This document shows, piece by piece, positions 1 through 12,670 of a stretch of DNA of 64,000 bases. Both the position numbers and the translations under genes were made by a program. The stretch is taken from NCBI GenBank assembly GCA_023512835.1, contig CM042086.1, forward strand, positions 19,971,029 to 20,035,028, in the 5' to 3' direction. This DNA is from Taxillus chinensis (taxonomy: Eukaryota > Streptophyta > Magnoliopsida > Santalales > Loranthaceae). The first letter of the stretch is position 1. Every line of letters starts with the position of its first letter. The notes under the pieces are model-generated. The model searched no databases. It saw nothing but the letters and a program-made list of their open reading frames with translations, and was not told the DNA's origin.

Positions 1-1800
1 CATTTTCGGGCTTGCTCTACCTTATTACTACATATTTCCTTCGAGGATTTGAATGTTCATGTATCCTCTAAATGGCGCCCCTTTGCATCTGGCATGAAGG
101 CATATCCTTTTATGCATTTTTTTATGTTACTCCATTTAGACACTTTTTTTAAAAAAAATTACAAATAAAAAGTTATGACAAAATATAGCTTATATATGGG
201 TATCTCTGAATTTAGTAATAAAAACAAGATCAGTCAATGTGTTGACTGAGTTGCTAATAACATTTGCCATTGTTAATAGTGCCCGTCCTATTGGGGGCGT
301 GGTCAACTTAATTATTATTGTCTTCCTTTTCTTGTTTAGGTGGAAGGTCAAGTTTTAAAGCTATGCCCCGCTCTATGTGTATGTGGGGCAGAATACCCCA
401 TTTTCTCGTGGGACTAATGAATGAAGATACATCCACTCGTACCTTAATATCACTCTTTATTGAATCTGTCCATATAAATAATTTTGACTTAAATTAATTT
501 TTTATACTATTTTTGACCCAAAAAATATCAAAATGATTTAATTTCATAATAATAAATATCATTCAAAAATATCAAAATTTATAAAAAATAATTACAAAAT
601 AATTAAATATTAACATTTAAAGTATTATAAAAATATATATGTAAACAATTAAAATTAGGCAGAGTGAAGCAGGAGCAAGACAAGATAGCCTGCTATTTAC
701 TATTATTTTCCGCCCCTGATTAGGTTGGATAACTTGCCCCATATAGTGGGGACGAAACAAAAAACAGACAAAATAGTGGATGTGGGTATCCATTGCCCAC
801 CCCTACTCAAAGCTTTGACTAATTAAGTATAATCCACCGAGAAAATGATTCACTATCTAATTTGATAGTTTAGGACCATCCCAAAGTGTGAAAAAGGTTT
901 GTGTACTATCCTACTGCCATTTACCACTAATTACAATCATATATACCTGGGGTGCAAATAGAATTTACAAGGTAAATGTAGGCGCATTTAGGCTCGAATT
1001 AGTTGATTATTGTTTTCTTTTGGTCATTTGGTGTATTTCACAACTTTGTTTGGTCAATGGTGATGATTTTGGTAGTTTGTGAGGCATAGTGAACTGAGAG
1101 AGAAGAAAAGTTAATTTTAAATTGTGAGGAGAAATTTAGGCACAACTATTTTGCAATTTCTTCAAATGTTGCATAAAAGGGTTGTCTTCCATTTAGAAGG
1201 CATGGGGAATGTGAGCCAAGTGTAAACGGAGCATGGCTAGCCTGAGTAGCCACAATTATGTGTTATAACAATTATGCGTTTGTTACTAGCTGGTGAGACT
1301 GTGATGCATTATATTGCAGTTATTTTGTGATAACAATGATTGATTTTGGTATTATGTGTTAAATGTGTAGACAATTATGAAATAACAAAGTTATTTTTTT
1401 ATCTTTTCAATTCATTATTCTATCTCATGAAGCTAGCTTAATGAGTATAAAATAGAATATGCTAAAGTTGAAGATATAGTAGGTGAAATTCAAAAATAAT
1501 TCGAATGATATGTAATATTAATAATAAATAATAAAAAGTATTATTCTTTTTTTCGTGCCATGAATCCTTGCTTAATTTTCTCTTAGCAGTTAGCACAACC
1601 ACTTTGATCACTCCTATCATATAAGATGCATATAGACTTGCACAAATTGACATGCGAGCATTGTATTTTACCACATATACACCCTATTGTTAATTTGTTA
1701 CCCCCCCCCCCCCCAAGAAAAAAAATCAAGAATCAAGCGTAAAGCCAAAAGTTAAGTGGGGCAAATAGAGTAAAGAAAGAATAATGAAGCCAGTAAGAGT
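1..1800. other. AT-rich intergenic sequence, no gene seen
   Basis: I see no coding potential beyond short chance ORFs. The stretch is AT-rich, with a slightly GC-richer patch near 280-420 and 660-800 that could be decayed repeat. A run of 14 C lies at 1701-1714. Confidence 0.6.
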
Positions 1801-1804
1801 AACT

Positions 1805-2215
1805 CTAAGACCACTCTATATTTTATATTTATGGGAAGAAAATTTTACATGTAAAAAGTTATTTTTTTTTAGTTTAACTCCAACAACTTTTACTATTTTA
1901 TATGTATTTATGTTAAAATAATATTTTTTTTTCTCACTCCACGGATCGCCAAATCTCTCTGATGGCGGCAATGCGAGGAGCAAGTCTTGCGATGGGGGGC
2001 ACCTAGGATGGGGCAGCGACAAAGAGAGGCATAGAGAATGGGAGATTGGAGCAAATAGGAGAGAGAAAGAAAAATATAGAAAAATAATATGTAGCAAATG
2101 AATAGTAACTTTTCATTTGTGAAGAGTTATTGTGGCAATTTTCAAATGTGAAGAGCCTGTTGAAGAGTAAGTTTTTATATGTGAAGAGCAAATTCAAAAT
2201 TAAATTTATATTTTA
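1805..2215. mobile_element. MITE-like repeat with GC-rich core
   Basis: AT-rich arms flank a GC-richer core at about 1940-2050. The left arm (CCACTCTATATTTTATAT, then a tract reading AAGAAAATTTTACATGTAAA) resembles sequence near 50090-50135, where a related arm sits beside another GC-richer core. I could not define the terminal repeats or a target duplication, so the ends are approximate. Confidence 0.3.
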
Positions 2216-2429
2216 AAATAAAAATAATTAGAAATATTTTTTAAAAACAGCTTCAGGATCTATGTCTTTTGGAAATAAAATTATGAATTTAATTATATTA
2301 AATTGATGTGAGACCTACGCTTTTAGAATGTGAAAACAGAAAACTAATTTAAAAACTTTATATCAAACAGAGTTGTATATATTCTTATTATGTATTGTTC
2401 ACATAAGGTATGCCCTCTTAAGGTGTGGA

Positions 2430-2600
2430 GTTATCTTAGGGGGAAGATCAGTTGGCAAAATAGGTGTACAACTCAAAAGAGGTATCTAGTTCGAGTTCCT
2501 TAGAAGACACTAGAATTGCGAATGCTTTGTACATCCTATAATATGGTGGCATTCCTTGCCTAGGTTGTGCTAAAAATTTGTGTTATTATGAGCCTTACAT
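2430..2600 (+). mobile_element. possible tRNA-derived SINE
   Basis: A tRNA-like pair of internal pol III promoter boxes is visible: AGATCAGTTGGC near 2445-2456 resembles an A box, and GTTCGAGTTCC at about 2489-2499 resembles a B box, about 33 bases apart, as in plant SINE heads. No target duplication or clear 3' tail was found. It could be chance. Confidence 0.3.
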
Positions 2601-4635
2601 TCCTTAGTCTGGTGGGACTTGGATTGAATTAGAAGACAAGAGTCTGGAAGAAAGTTTTCCTCACATATGCTATGTCGTTACCAATAGACTTTTTTCCCTA
2701 AGCAAGTTTTCCTGAATATGAGTGTTTGGCTCTTTAACCCCCGTGATTTCATATAGGCACTTGTTGATATCTCCTATATGGCTATATCCAGTGGTATAAG
2801 ATTACAAGAGTATTTCTCTCTTACATTGTCACACTAGTTTTCTATTTAAATGAATAGCAAAGATAATCTTGTATTTATGATGGTTTTGACATTTTCTTTG
2901 GTCAATTATAGTAAAAAAAACTAACGAAAACTAAGCCTATAAACTTGTAATATGTACAACCGTTGTTACATCATAGTGAAACTGGGATTGAGTTGGTTGT
3001 TGCTAGATTTTTTTTTAAATTAGTGTATTATATAATTAGGAGGTTGTGATTTTACAAACCAAGACTTTGGAGTTGGGACCATAGATAGAATTGGTAGAAT
3101 GATTTCAAAACAATGATTTTATTTTTAAAAATATAATCTAACCAATAAAATGTGCTTTATATACATGTATTCTTAATAAAATTATAGTTTATTGATGAGT
3201 TTATTATATATATATATATATATATATTTAGCCCTATTTTCCTTCTCTTTCGGTCCATTTATAATGTAAAATGTATTATTATTATTATTATTACTACTAC
3301 TATTATTTTTATTTTGTGTTTTGGAGTGTTGTGTATGATCCTATAGGTTGTTTAAAGCATTTTGGACCTAATTGGAGCCAAACAAAGGTAAAAGAAACAA
3401 ATAATAGAAATACGAGCAGCATTAAAAAAATAAAAATGAAGTAACCGTGGCCGAAAGAGATGCGGCCGCTGGCCTTTGCAATAGCGTAGTTATTCCTAGT
3501 CGTGGCCGAAAGAGATGCGGTTGCCAGCAAACCATTAATACATTTCCTAGATGCGACTGTGTAGATGTGCGGTCGCTAACCCTTCCTACATAACATGTTT
3601 TCGTTGCCATGGCCGCATTGTATTGAGGCTTCAACTTTACGACTGCCAGAGCAGCAGCCATAACCAAAGCAACAGTTATCGTTACGTTTTGTGCTATTTT
3701 TATCCTTTTCTTACCTATTTAAGGGCGTTGTTGCCCGACGAAGAGGGGGACAAGAGTGAGACGTGAGAGTAAGGGCAAGAACTTTGCATTATTAAGTTAT
3801 TTTTCTGATTGAAAAAGGCTATTGCATTAGCTTCGTGGGAAACTTTGAAAGAAAGGGAAACCATAGGAATTCTTATTGTGAAATAATAAGCTCTCCTCTC
3901 CCCTACGCCCGATTTAGCTGCAAGCCATTATTAATGTGATTTTATTTAAGAATTGAGGATAGCTCGATCTACTTTTTTTTATCATCAATGTGAATTATTT
4001 ATTTTTAGATTATTATTATTATTGTTGTTGTTTCATGCGCTTCTTAATCTTATCTTTACAATTTTCCTATTGCATTCCATTAAATCAACTCTAAATAACT
4101 TTTACTAAAAAGTGATTCTAGATTGCGTAATCTCTAGGGAAAGGCTTAAGCTTATGAGGCACGAAAGTAGCTCATAAGCTTAAGAGATTTAATTTATTTC
4201 TTGACCATTAATTTTTTCTATAAAAAAATCAGATAATTCTTCATTCGTGCGAAAGCAGGTGAGATTTTGTTTATAAAAAAAAAAATTACACGAGATGATT
4301 TCCCTTTAAATTAAAATTGTGAATGTTAGCTTACTTTGTTTTCTTAATTAAATGCGTTTCATCTTTAAAATTAAAATCAATTCATCTATTAGTTTAGACA
4401 TTATGCTCATGAAGGGAATAAGGATCTTTATTATAACTGCTACATATGTGGAGCTCAATATGTTGGAAGTATAAGCGTATTGAATTTCTTCGCGTGATTT
4501 CAATTACATTAATAGTTTTGTCCACGCCTCCGAGTGATCCACGTGTAAGATAATAAATGTTCAACAGATCTTTCTTACATCGGGACACAACGAGTTGATG
4601 AATTTGAATGCGAAGTTGATTAGTAGGAGCAGTGT
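2601..4635. other. intergenic sequence with simple repeats
   Basis: No gene seen. It holds a TA microsatellite at about 3204-3228, an ATT/ACT microsatellite at about 3277-3304, and a GC-richer patch at 3440-3680 with internal direct repeats (listed separately). The remainder is AT-rich and featureless to me. Confidence 0.55.
3446..3520. repeat. short direct repeat, 55-base period
   Basis: The 20-mer CGTGGCCGAAAGAGATGCGG occurs at 3446-3465 and again at 3501-3520. Related GCGGTTGCC and GCGGTCGCTAAC motifs continue to about 3590. This GC-rich island probably belongs to an unrecognised transposon. Confidence 0.6.
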
Positions 4636-5070
4636 CGTCTTAATCCGTTGTAAAGTTCCTTACTCCGTGTTAATGAAGCTTAGATCCTTACCTCGTGTCA
4701 GTGGTTGCTTACTCCGTATCAATTTGATACTTGAATCCTTATTCTGTGTCAGCACTTTCTTACTCCGTGCGAGTAAAGGTGGATGGCTTACTCTGTATCA
4801 GCGTTTCCTTACTCTGTGCGAGTAAAGGTTCGGATGGCTTACTTCGTGTTAGCACATCCTTAATCTGCTTGAGTAAAGGTTCGAATTCCTTACTCTGCTT
4901 TTCTTTTCATTACTCCGCATAAGCAGAAGACTTAGCTTTTTATTCTGCATATCTCTTTCTTACTCCGCGCGAGTTGTAAACTAAAATTCTTAGTTCGTTT
5001 GAGTGTAAGACCCGGAACCCTTAGTCTATATATTTAAGTGCTTAGTCCGCGCTAATAATCCTTACTCTGT
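4636..5070. repeat. degenerate array of short hairpins (TTACTC...GAGTAA)
   Basis: At least ten degenerate copies of a CTTACTCYGTG-type motif follow one another at irregular spacings of roughly 20-30 bases. The best copies, near 4757 and 4807, read CTTACTCYGTGCGAGTAAAGG and are imperfect palindromes with a TTACTC/GAGTAA stem and a 4-5 base loop. Later copies (4857, 4887, 4908, 4958) are more diverged. There is no coding potential. Confidence 0.6.
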
Positions 5071-5954
5071 ATCTTGTAATGACTTGGTTATTTACGAAGT
5101 TGACTGACGACACTCACGTTGGTCCGGATTAGGATTATGTATCATGTCCTTAACTTTATACTTATGAGTGAAGATCCAGATTTAAACTTGTCCTCTGCAA
5201 CATGTTAGAAATTACATTGAAAGATCTCAAACTAAATTACATAGGGTTTTATTAGCATCATCTATATTCTGGGTTCGATCCAACATGGACAAAGCATAAA
5301 TAAGGGAAACAAAAAACTTTACTCGAAATTGCATGGAATCCAAGCTACTAAATCCGCATATGTCCTTTTTGATGCTCTCTAGCTCCCTATTTCTTTAACT
5401 CTTTCTTTTTAAAAAGACAACTTAGCTTAATTATAGGGTTAGACTCCTTTTTATATGCCAACTCCTTTATTTAATTAAAATAAACTTAAGCGAAGTCTTA
5501 AAAATGCTTCTTGGGGTCATGAATTCCAATTTAGGCCAAATATAGACATAATTATCCATTTGATACATACATCACCATATAAATATCCATTTCTCATAAT
5601 AAAGTTTCCATAACAGGGCTAACTCTAACAATTTAAATACAGGCCTTTACATATCTTTCCAACATCATGCTCCACCCTTGGTCTCTTGTGATTGGACCTT
5701 ATAACTCCATTTGATTTCTAGGACTTGATTTGATCCAACTCAAGTTCAACTATGATGACCTTATTGGTTGCATCCCGATAGGTAATCAACTTCATTATAT
5801 TCCACCCACATCAAATAGCTAGACTTAGTTTATTTATGAAATCTTGGGTCTTATACGCCTTAACCTTCCACGTATATGACACAAATCTACCCACATTCGT
5901 GAAGGCCCTAATATGCCCAATCATTATATTACTTCCTTGCTCAAAATTGTATTA
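5071..5954. other. intergenic, decayed repeat
   Basis: No intact gene. From about 5680 onward the minus strand reads as a continuation of the gag-like remnant described at 5955-6135, interrupted by stops. The rest is AT-rich. Confidence 0.4.
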
Positions 5955-6135
5955 CTTCATCTACCTCACCTTTTGCACCAAGTGGGAAAAGTACTTTTCA
6001 TGTAAGAGTTCTACAAACTCATTCCAAGTTAATTGATTCCCGTGAACTACTTTCATGGAGTCCTACCATCTCCAACCTCCATAAACCATAAAGTGAGTAG
6101 CCAAATGGACTCTAGCATCATCTAGCACATGTATT
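5955..6135 (-). pseudogene. Ty3/gypsy gag (retrotrans_gag) remnant
   Basis: On the minus strand, reading from about 6135 downward, a block translates as DARVHLAT, then after an in-frame stop TWNEFVELLHEKYFSHLVQK. This pattern (A.VRLAT..L, then TW.EF...F..KYF) is the retrotrans_gag signature of Ty3/gypsy elements. Stops lie both inside the block and just after it, so it is a dead fragment. I saw no zinc knuckle, protease or polymerase nearby. The family assignment rests on motif resemblance only. Confidence 0.55.
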
Positions 6136-6889
6136 AGCTTTAAGATGTCCTTAGTTATGCAAAAACCTGTGTTTTTAGATAACATTTTAAGATAACCTTT
6201 GTTTAAGAATGAAAATATCTAGATTGTGATGTAACCATCGATACGAGCATTTTGACTGTAATTGAACCTGATTTGAACTTCGAAGCCTTAAGAGGCTATT
6301 TTGTGAATTTATTAGATTATTGGAGTTAAAATATTAATAAAAATGATAAAATAAGGTTGTGTGTGACTATGAGAGAGAAAAAAAGAATTTCATCATTCAT
6401 TTGACAACCACGTAAAATAATCAATTATACATCAAAGTATCCCAACAATTAGGGTTTTCAACCAAAAAAGGGCCAAATCTAATTCTTCTAAATTACAATG
6501 TATGAAACTTAATTATTTGGCATAGAACCCTCATATACAAGTTGAAATCATTGTTCTAAACATCAAACTAACCCTAATTTAAAAAATTAAACTCAAATTC
6601 CCAAATTCATAATTTATATGATTCATGTCAAATTTCCAATTTCTACATAATGTAGGTACAATTAAATCCTTTGAATGGCAGAGAGGGCTAGAACCATTTA
6701 CCTAAAATCATTTTGGATGATTGAATTCCTCATATGATTTCTAAAACCTATTCTCTTTCATATTAAATATAAATTATTTTTAAAAGATAATTTAATATAA
6801 ATTTCGATAGAATTCAAAAAAAAAAAATCAATAGTGTTTTTTAATGAGCACCACCCTTACATATAAATGCTTTGGGTAAGCATGACATG
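6136..6889. other. AT-rich intergenic
   Basis: No gene or clear repeat seen. The last four bases (CATG) are the likely target duplication of the solo LTR that follows. Confidence 0.5.
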
Positions 6890-7302
6890 TGTCACGACCC
6901 GAGCAGCGTGGTTCTGGCGGGATGTTTCTCAGTGGCACGATTCAGGAATGTATTCGTGCTACGTAAAGGAGAGGGGTTGGTTGAAGCGTAGATGGTGCGT
7001 AGCAGAAGGTTCCAGGCAGTTCGTGGAGGAAAACGGATAGAACCCCTTCGGAGTTCAGACGTGCCGACCCGGTTGAATGCGGGGAGCACGCCGCTAGTCG
7101 AGGACTTGACGTTGAAGAAGAGATTTGGCCATCCTTACACAAACTGGTCGGGAACTGGAGCCGTTCTCCTGATGAGCCCAGTGGCACGGCGAAACCAGTC
7201 TACGTGCACTTCAACCCTCAAAGGCTAAACTTAGCGGACCGTGGAGAGAGAAGTTAAGTGCCGCATTGGGTTGAGAGGCACAAGAAACCTGACCCCGTGA
7301 CA
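6890..7302 (+). mobile_element. solo LTR of the TRIM-like family
   Basis: The element starts TGTCACGACCCGAG and ends GACCCCGTGACA, with the inverted ends TGTCACG/CGTGACA expected of an LTR. It is flanked by CATG on both sides (6886-6889 and 7303-7306), a possible 4-base target duplication, although CATG is self-complementary and therefore weak evidence. It is clearly homologous over its length to the LTR at 60809-61214, sharing for example GTGCTACGTAAAGGAGAGG, TGCCGACCCGGTTGAATGCG and CTAGTCGAGGACTTGACGTT. No internal domain is attached. It is GC-richer than its surroundings. Confidence 0.75.
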
Positions 7303-7927
7303 CATGACACCCCACAATGCTTTTATGAGGTACAATCACATTACCATACTATGCGGCTGTTTGGTAACAACCGCTTTTATTATTGTTTTTAAAAAATATA
7401 AGCTCATTCAAATTTAATAATAATATATATTTAAAAGTTATTTTTAAAAATAACATGTTCCATATCTATTTTCAAAAATTATTAATAACTGTATTATGTT
7501 TTTAAATATTTTTTTTACTTTTCTTTTATTTTATTGCTTCAAATATTTTTTTAAATTTTTTATACTTAATTTTAAAAAATACATATTCTTTTTATAACAT
7601 ATTTTTTTTCCTTGCCAAACACAAATTATTTTTAAAGTATAATTAAATATAAAAAAAAATAAAAATAGAAAAATCAAAACTTATATCTAAGAACCCTAAA
7701 TCCCTAATTTTTCTACTTTCTCAATGTATAAAAATAAATAAATATCGATGAAAATCCCTTAACCCCTAAACCCTAATTTCCATCGCCCCGCTGTCTTCTC
7801 TATGTACAGACCAGTCGCCTCCGCCCCTCCGTTCCGCGCAAACGCACTGCCACTGCGCTGCTCGCTACTCTCTCTAAACCCGTTTGCTTTGCAAAATTAG
7901 GGTTCGGAGGTAGCATCGGCGACAGCG
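7303..7927 (+). promoter_or_regulatory. promoter and 5' leader of WDR3 gene, telo-box motifs
   Basis: The region upstream of the WDR3 start changes from AT-rich to CT-rich near 7780. A telo-box-like AAACCCTAA lies at 7768-7776, a related AACCCTAAA at 7692-7700, and an inverted TTAGGGTT at 7897-7904 close to the start codon. Telo-boxes are known to be common in promoters of plant ribosome-biogenesis and translation genes, which fits the gene. The transcription start is not determined. Confidence 0.5.
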
Positions 7928-10590
7928 ATGGTGAAGGCGTACCTGCGGTACGAGCCACAGGATGCGTTCGGAGTTATCGCTTTCGGAAACTCAAACATCG
8001 CCTATGACAGCTCCGGCAAGCGCCTCCTCGCTCCGGCCCTCGAGTCTGTCGGCGTGTGGAACGTCCGACAAGGCGATTGCATCAAAACCCTAACTCCTTC
8101 GCCGTCTTTCCCTGGCCCCCCTCTCGCCGTCACCGCCATCGCTGTGTCTCCTTCACTGGTACGCGCTCAGCTTTCGTTTTAGTACCTACAATTTCAGGCT
8201 CCACTGTAAAAGCAAATTAGGTACCCATTGAGACATGCTGTTTTTGTTTATTGCTTGTGTACTGAATCTATCAATTCAACCTGTTTTATTCCTAAAAAAG
8301 GAATATACAAAATAAAATTGCTCATGTATAAACATTTGGCTACATGCTGCTGCTTCTTTTTTCCAAGTCCCAGTTAAACTCCAATAGGCTTAACTATAGC
8401 TAAATTTTAGCTATAGCAAAAACTATAGCTAAAACATTAAAAATTCCCCTCCAATGATTCAGCTATACCAAGAGCTATATGTAGCTTCAACAATAAATTG
8501 GGCAGGTGTGGGAACGGCCCAACATTGGGGCTGGGCGGGGGTGGCGACGGTGCGACACAGAGGCTGGGCGAATATAGGGTTTTGAAAGGATATGAAGAAG
8601 GATAAATTGGGAAAAAATGTAATTTAGTAAAAAAATAAATGATATTCTATTGGAGTATTATTAGCTAATATAGGTTTTAGTTAAGATAGGGAGAATGGAT
8701 AGGGAGCATAGTTGAGGATGCTCTATGATTTTAGCTGCAGATGTTTATTAACTGTTTATACATATTATATGATTTGTATGTGTAGACTGGATTTAAAAAA
8801 AAAAACTAAATTGTATCAATGGTGCTAGGTTAAAGAAAAAAGGAAAGAAAGAGCTAGGTTAAAAAGTGAAAGTTGTCATTTTCAAAATTGGTGCTTGTGG
8901 AACTGCATTTAACAGTTATTTTGCGATTTCATTTGGATATGAGATAGCTAGAGTTGCTTTGATCGCAGGTAGCAAGTGGGTATGCAAATGGTAGTATAAG
9001 AGTTTGGGATTGTGAGAAAGGAACCTGTGACACAACTTTGAATGGCCATAAAGGATCAGTTTCTGCTCTTAGGTACAATAAGACTGGTTCTTTACTTGCT
9101 TCTGGGAGCAAAGATTGTGATGTTATTCTATGGGATGTGGTTGCTGAGACTGGTCTTTTTCGTCTTCGTGGACATCGAGATCAGGTTTATTCGAGCTCAC
9201 TGAAATTATTGATACTGTGGTTTTTTTAGCTTAGTTTGAATTTTGCATTTTCCTTCCAATTTACCTTGCATTTCTTTTCAACTATAATAGCTTCTATTTG
9301 CTTTTGTTTTCTCATAGGTCACTGATCTTGTTTTCTTAGAGTTGGACAAGAAGCTTGTTAGTTCCTCTAAAGACAAATTTATGAGAGTTTGGGATCTTGA
9401 AACGCAGCACTGTATGCAAATAGTAAGTGGGCATCGTAGTGAAATTTGGTCCATAGACACTGACCCAGATGAGAGGTACCTGGTAACTGGGTCAGCAGAT
9501 CTAGAGCTTCGGTTTTACACAATAAAACATGACTTAATTAGTAGACAATCTATGCCTGATGTAGATGGAGTTGAGATTATAAAGAGTGGAGATTCTAATG
9601 TCCAAAAGAAACATGAAGTTTTGAAGCATTTCGGTGAAATACAACGACAAAGCAAGCATAGAGTTGCAACTGTGAGATTCAATAAGTTCGGAAATCTGCT
9701 AGCTTGTCAAGTGGCAGGGAAGATTGTGGAAATATTCCAGGTATTGGATGAGACCGAGTCCAAGCGTAAGACCAAACGAAGACTTACAAGGAAAGAGGGA
9801 AAGACTTCTAAAAGGGAGGCAGTTGAAGTAACCAAAGATGGCCATGTGTTTAATGGAGCTGGAGAAGAAAGCAACATTCCTATTGCAGTTCCTGATGTAT
9901 TTAGGCTTCTGCAAACCATACGATCTGGCAGTAAAATATGTTCCATTTCTTTCTGCCCCATTACTTCAAAGAATTCATTGGCGACTATAGCAGCCTCTCT
10001 AAGCGATAACATACTGGAAGTTCATTCAATTGAAAGCAATTCAGCAACAAAGACTCATTCTATTGTGCTTCAAGGTCATCGTTCTGTAATCAGAAGTGTT
10101 ACACTTAGCTCAGATGACAAACTTTTGATGTCAACCAGTCATAACGTCGTAAAAATTTGGAACCCAACTACTGGTTCTTCTCTCTGTACTATTGATTCTA
10201 ATTTTGGGTTATGCGGTTTGCTTGGACCTTATAATAAATATGCTTTTGTTGGAACAAAAAGTGGGAAAATAGAAATTATTGATCTTGGAAGTGGTACTTC
10301 CATCAAAGCAGAGGACCAACAAAGCCACCACAGCAAAGATATTTCATCAATTGCATTAATTCCAGATGGAACTGGTTTTGTCACGGGAAGTTTGGATAAT
10401 AGTATTGTGTTCTGGGAATTTGGAAATATCAAGAAACCTGGTCAGGTGGGTTCATGTGATAAACAAATTTTTTTGGTTGGGTTTCAATCTTACGGCCATA
10501 CTAAATATTAATATCTTCAAAATATTTTCATCAAATGACATACTAAATTTAACTTTTGAAACCCTCATTGTGTCTTTTTTTTTTTTTTTT

Positions 10591-10634
<44 letters not shown>

Positions 10635-12635
10635 ATAACATCTGTCCTGCTGTTTTTTTCAAAAGCATATAACTGTGCATTTTCCCTGGCTGAATATATG
10701 GGTTTTGGCTAACATTTATATTTTTTTAAATATTGCTGCACTTATTACACTGAATTCAATGCACTTTTGTTGAATGCATTACTGCTATTGAAAACTAATT
10801 CTATCGGTAAGTGCATCAAACCAATGGCCGAAAACACTTTACATGATTCATATTTTCCTTCACTGTTTTCACTTTCAGTTCTCTGTATGACAATTTCTAG
10901 AGAACTTAGATGTTCAGGTTATGTGTTTTTAGGTTGACAATACTTGTTTGCTAATTCTAATTTGCAGGTCTCAGAGAAAGATATAATGTCAAAAGTAAGG
11001 AAGAAGGACATGGAGAATGGTGTTTTAGCAGTTTCTGTGAGCCCTGATGCTAGGTATATTGCTGTTGCATTGCTGGATAGCACAGTGAAGGTCAGTTGTT
11101 TCATACGCCAGTTTGATTATAAAAGAATGCGCTACAATAGTCAAAAGGGAATGTTATAAATGAGAGATCCTATGTTATAAACTAAGTATTCACTAAAATA
11201 AGTCATAAAATACAACAAAATCTAAAATTACGTTCCTGAAATGCAACCATAAAGCCAAATCCTTCACAAACATTCTCAAACCTACTATTACTATTTTAAT
11301 ATGTCCATTAAATTCTTCTCCCATGGAAATTTTCTCCTCAACGGATATACCTTGCATAATTATATCGAGATCTTCCAAAATTATTTCTTCTAACGTCAAC
11401 AACTTTATCAACAAGCTGACGATCAAGAATAATGCATACCTCGTTCTTAGTCCTATTTCTACTTGTATATCATAATTTGTGCCCTCACTCAACTATGTGT
11501 CTTTTTCTCTCAACTATCTATTTAAGGTATATAATTTTAATACCCCTCCTAATCATGACCTTGGCTAGCTTTATAGATATACTTGTGTAAGATTTTATGT
11601 TCTAAAAAGCTAAATGTAAACTAAGATTATGATTTTTTAACTAAACTCTCACGTCTTAGCTCATTTGACACCTCATTTAGGCATTAATGTGGTGTGTTGC
11701 TTATCGGTAACAACCTATCAATCCTTGTCCATTTATTACTGCTCCCGGATCTCGAAGATGTAGCGCGTTGCTTTTTAGGTGACGCCCCAATGGTTTTTCT
11801 TATGTAGAGATTTATACCAAAAGATGTTACAAGTTTTTACACGGGTTGCACAAAATATCACAACCCTCCTCTATCCAGGCTTGAGACTGGCAGTGCAAGA
11901 ACAAGCAGAGTTAATGGGCTACTGTTTCTGATTAAAAAAAGTTTTAGCTGCTTAAAATCTCCACATCTGTTATAGGTAGAGTAGTTGAAGGTTTTTTAAG
12001 GGGTTGGAGAACTAAAGAAGAGACGAATATAAACTCTAACCAGGGATTTAATTATAATTCCTTTTATTTGGACATGTTTTTAGCTGTCAAACAATGAGGA
12101 AATTTGTGTTCCTAAAATTCAAAATCAAACATTAAGTCCTAGATATTTTAATCAGTCAACTGATTATGCCCCTTAAGTGATTGTCCTTGTGTATAAATAT
12201 GTTTGAGTTAGCTTCTGAGTGAATTTTTTCCTTAGATTTCATTGTGGCTGGGTGAGTTAATTTCCAAGCTGATATCAGTATCAACATTTGCAGAATGAGT
12301 AATGTACATGAACTTAAATTACTTAATAAAGTTTATGGTTCTTGGAATGATTTACTATGTAGCACAGACACTAACACGCGACACGACATGACATATCAAC
12401 ATGCAATTGTCCAAAAACATCCTACATTTTTAAATGAATGTTATATTTTAATATAAATTTAATAAATAAAATGTGATAAAATTTATAATTGAATACAAGA
12501 TTATGTATTAAAAAAGTATACATTATTAAGTAATGTAGTTTTCAATATGGTTGCTGGTCTTGTTATTGACATGGTCATTGGCACTGGCATTGGCATCATC
12601 AGAGTAGGAATGTTCAGGGGCCTCCTACCAGCTTT

Positions 12636-12670
<35 letters not shown>

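Noticed and set aside
5265..5280. GGGTTCGATCC resembling a tRNA T-loop
   Set aside because: No matching acceptor, D or anticodon stems at proper spacing, so not a tRNA gene.
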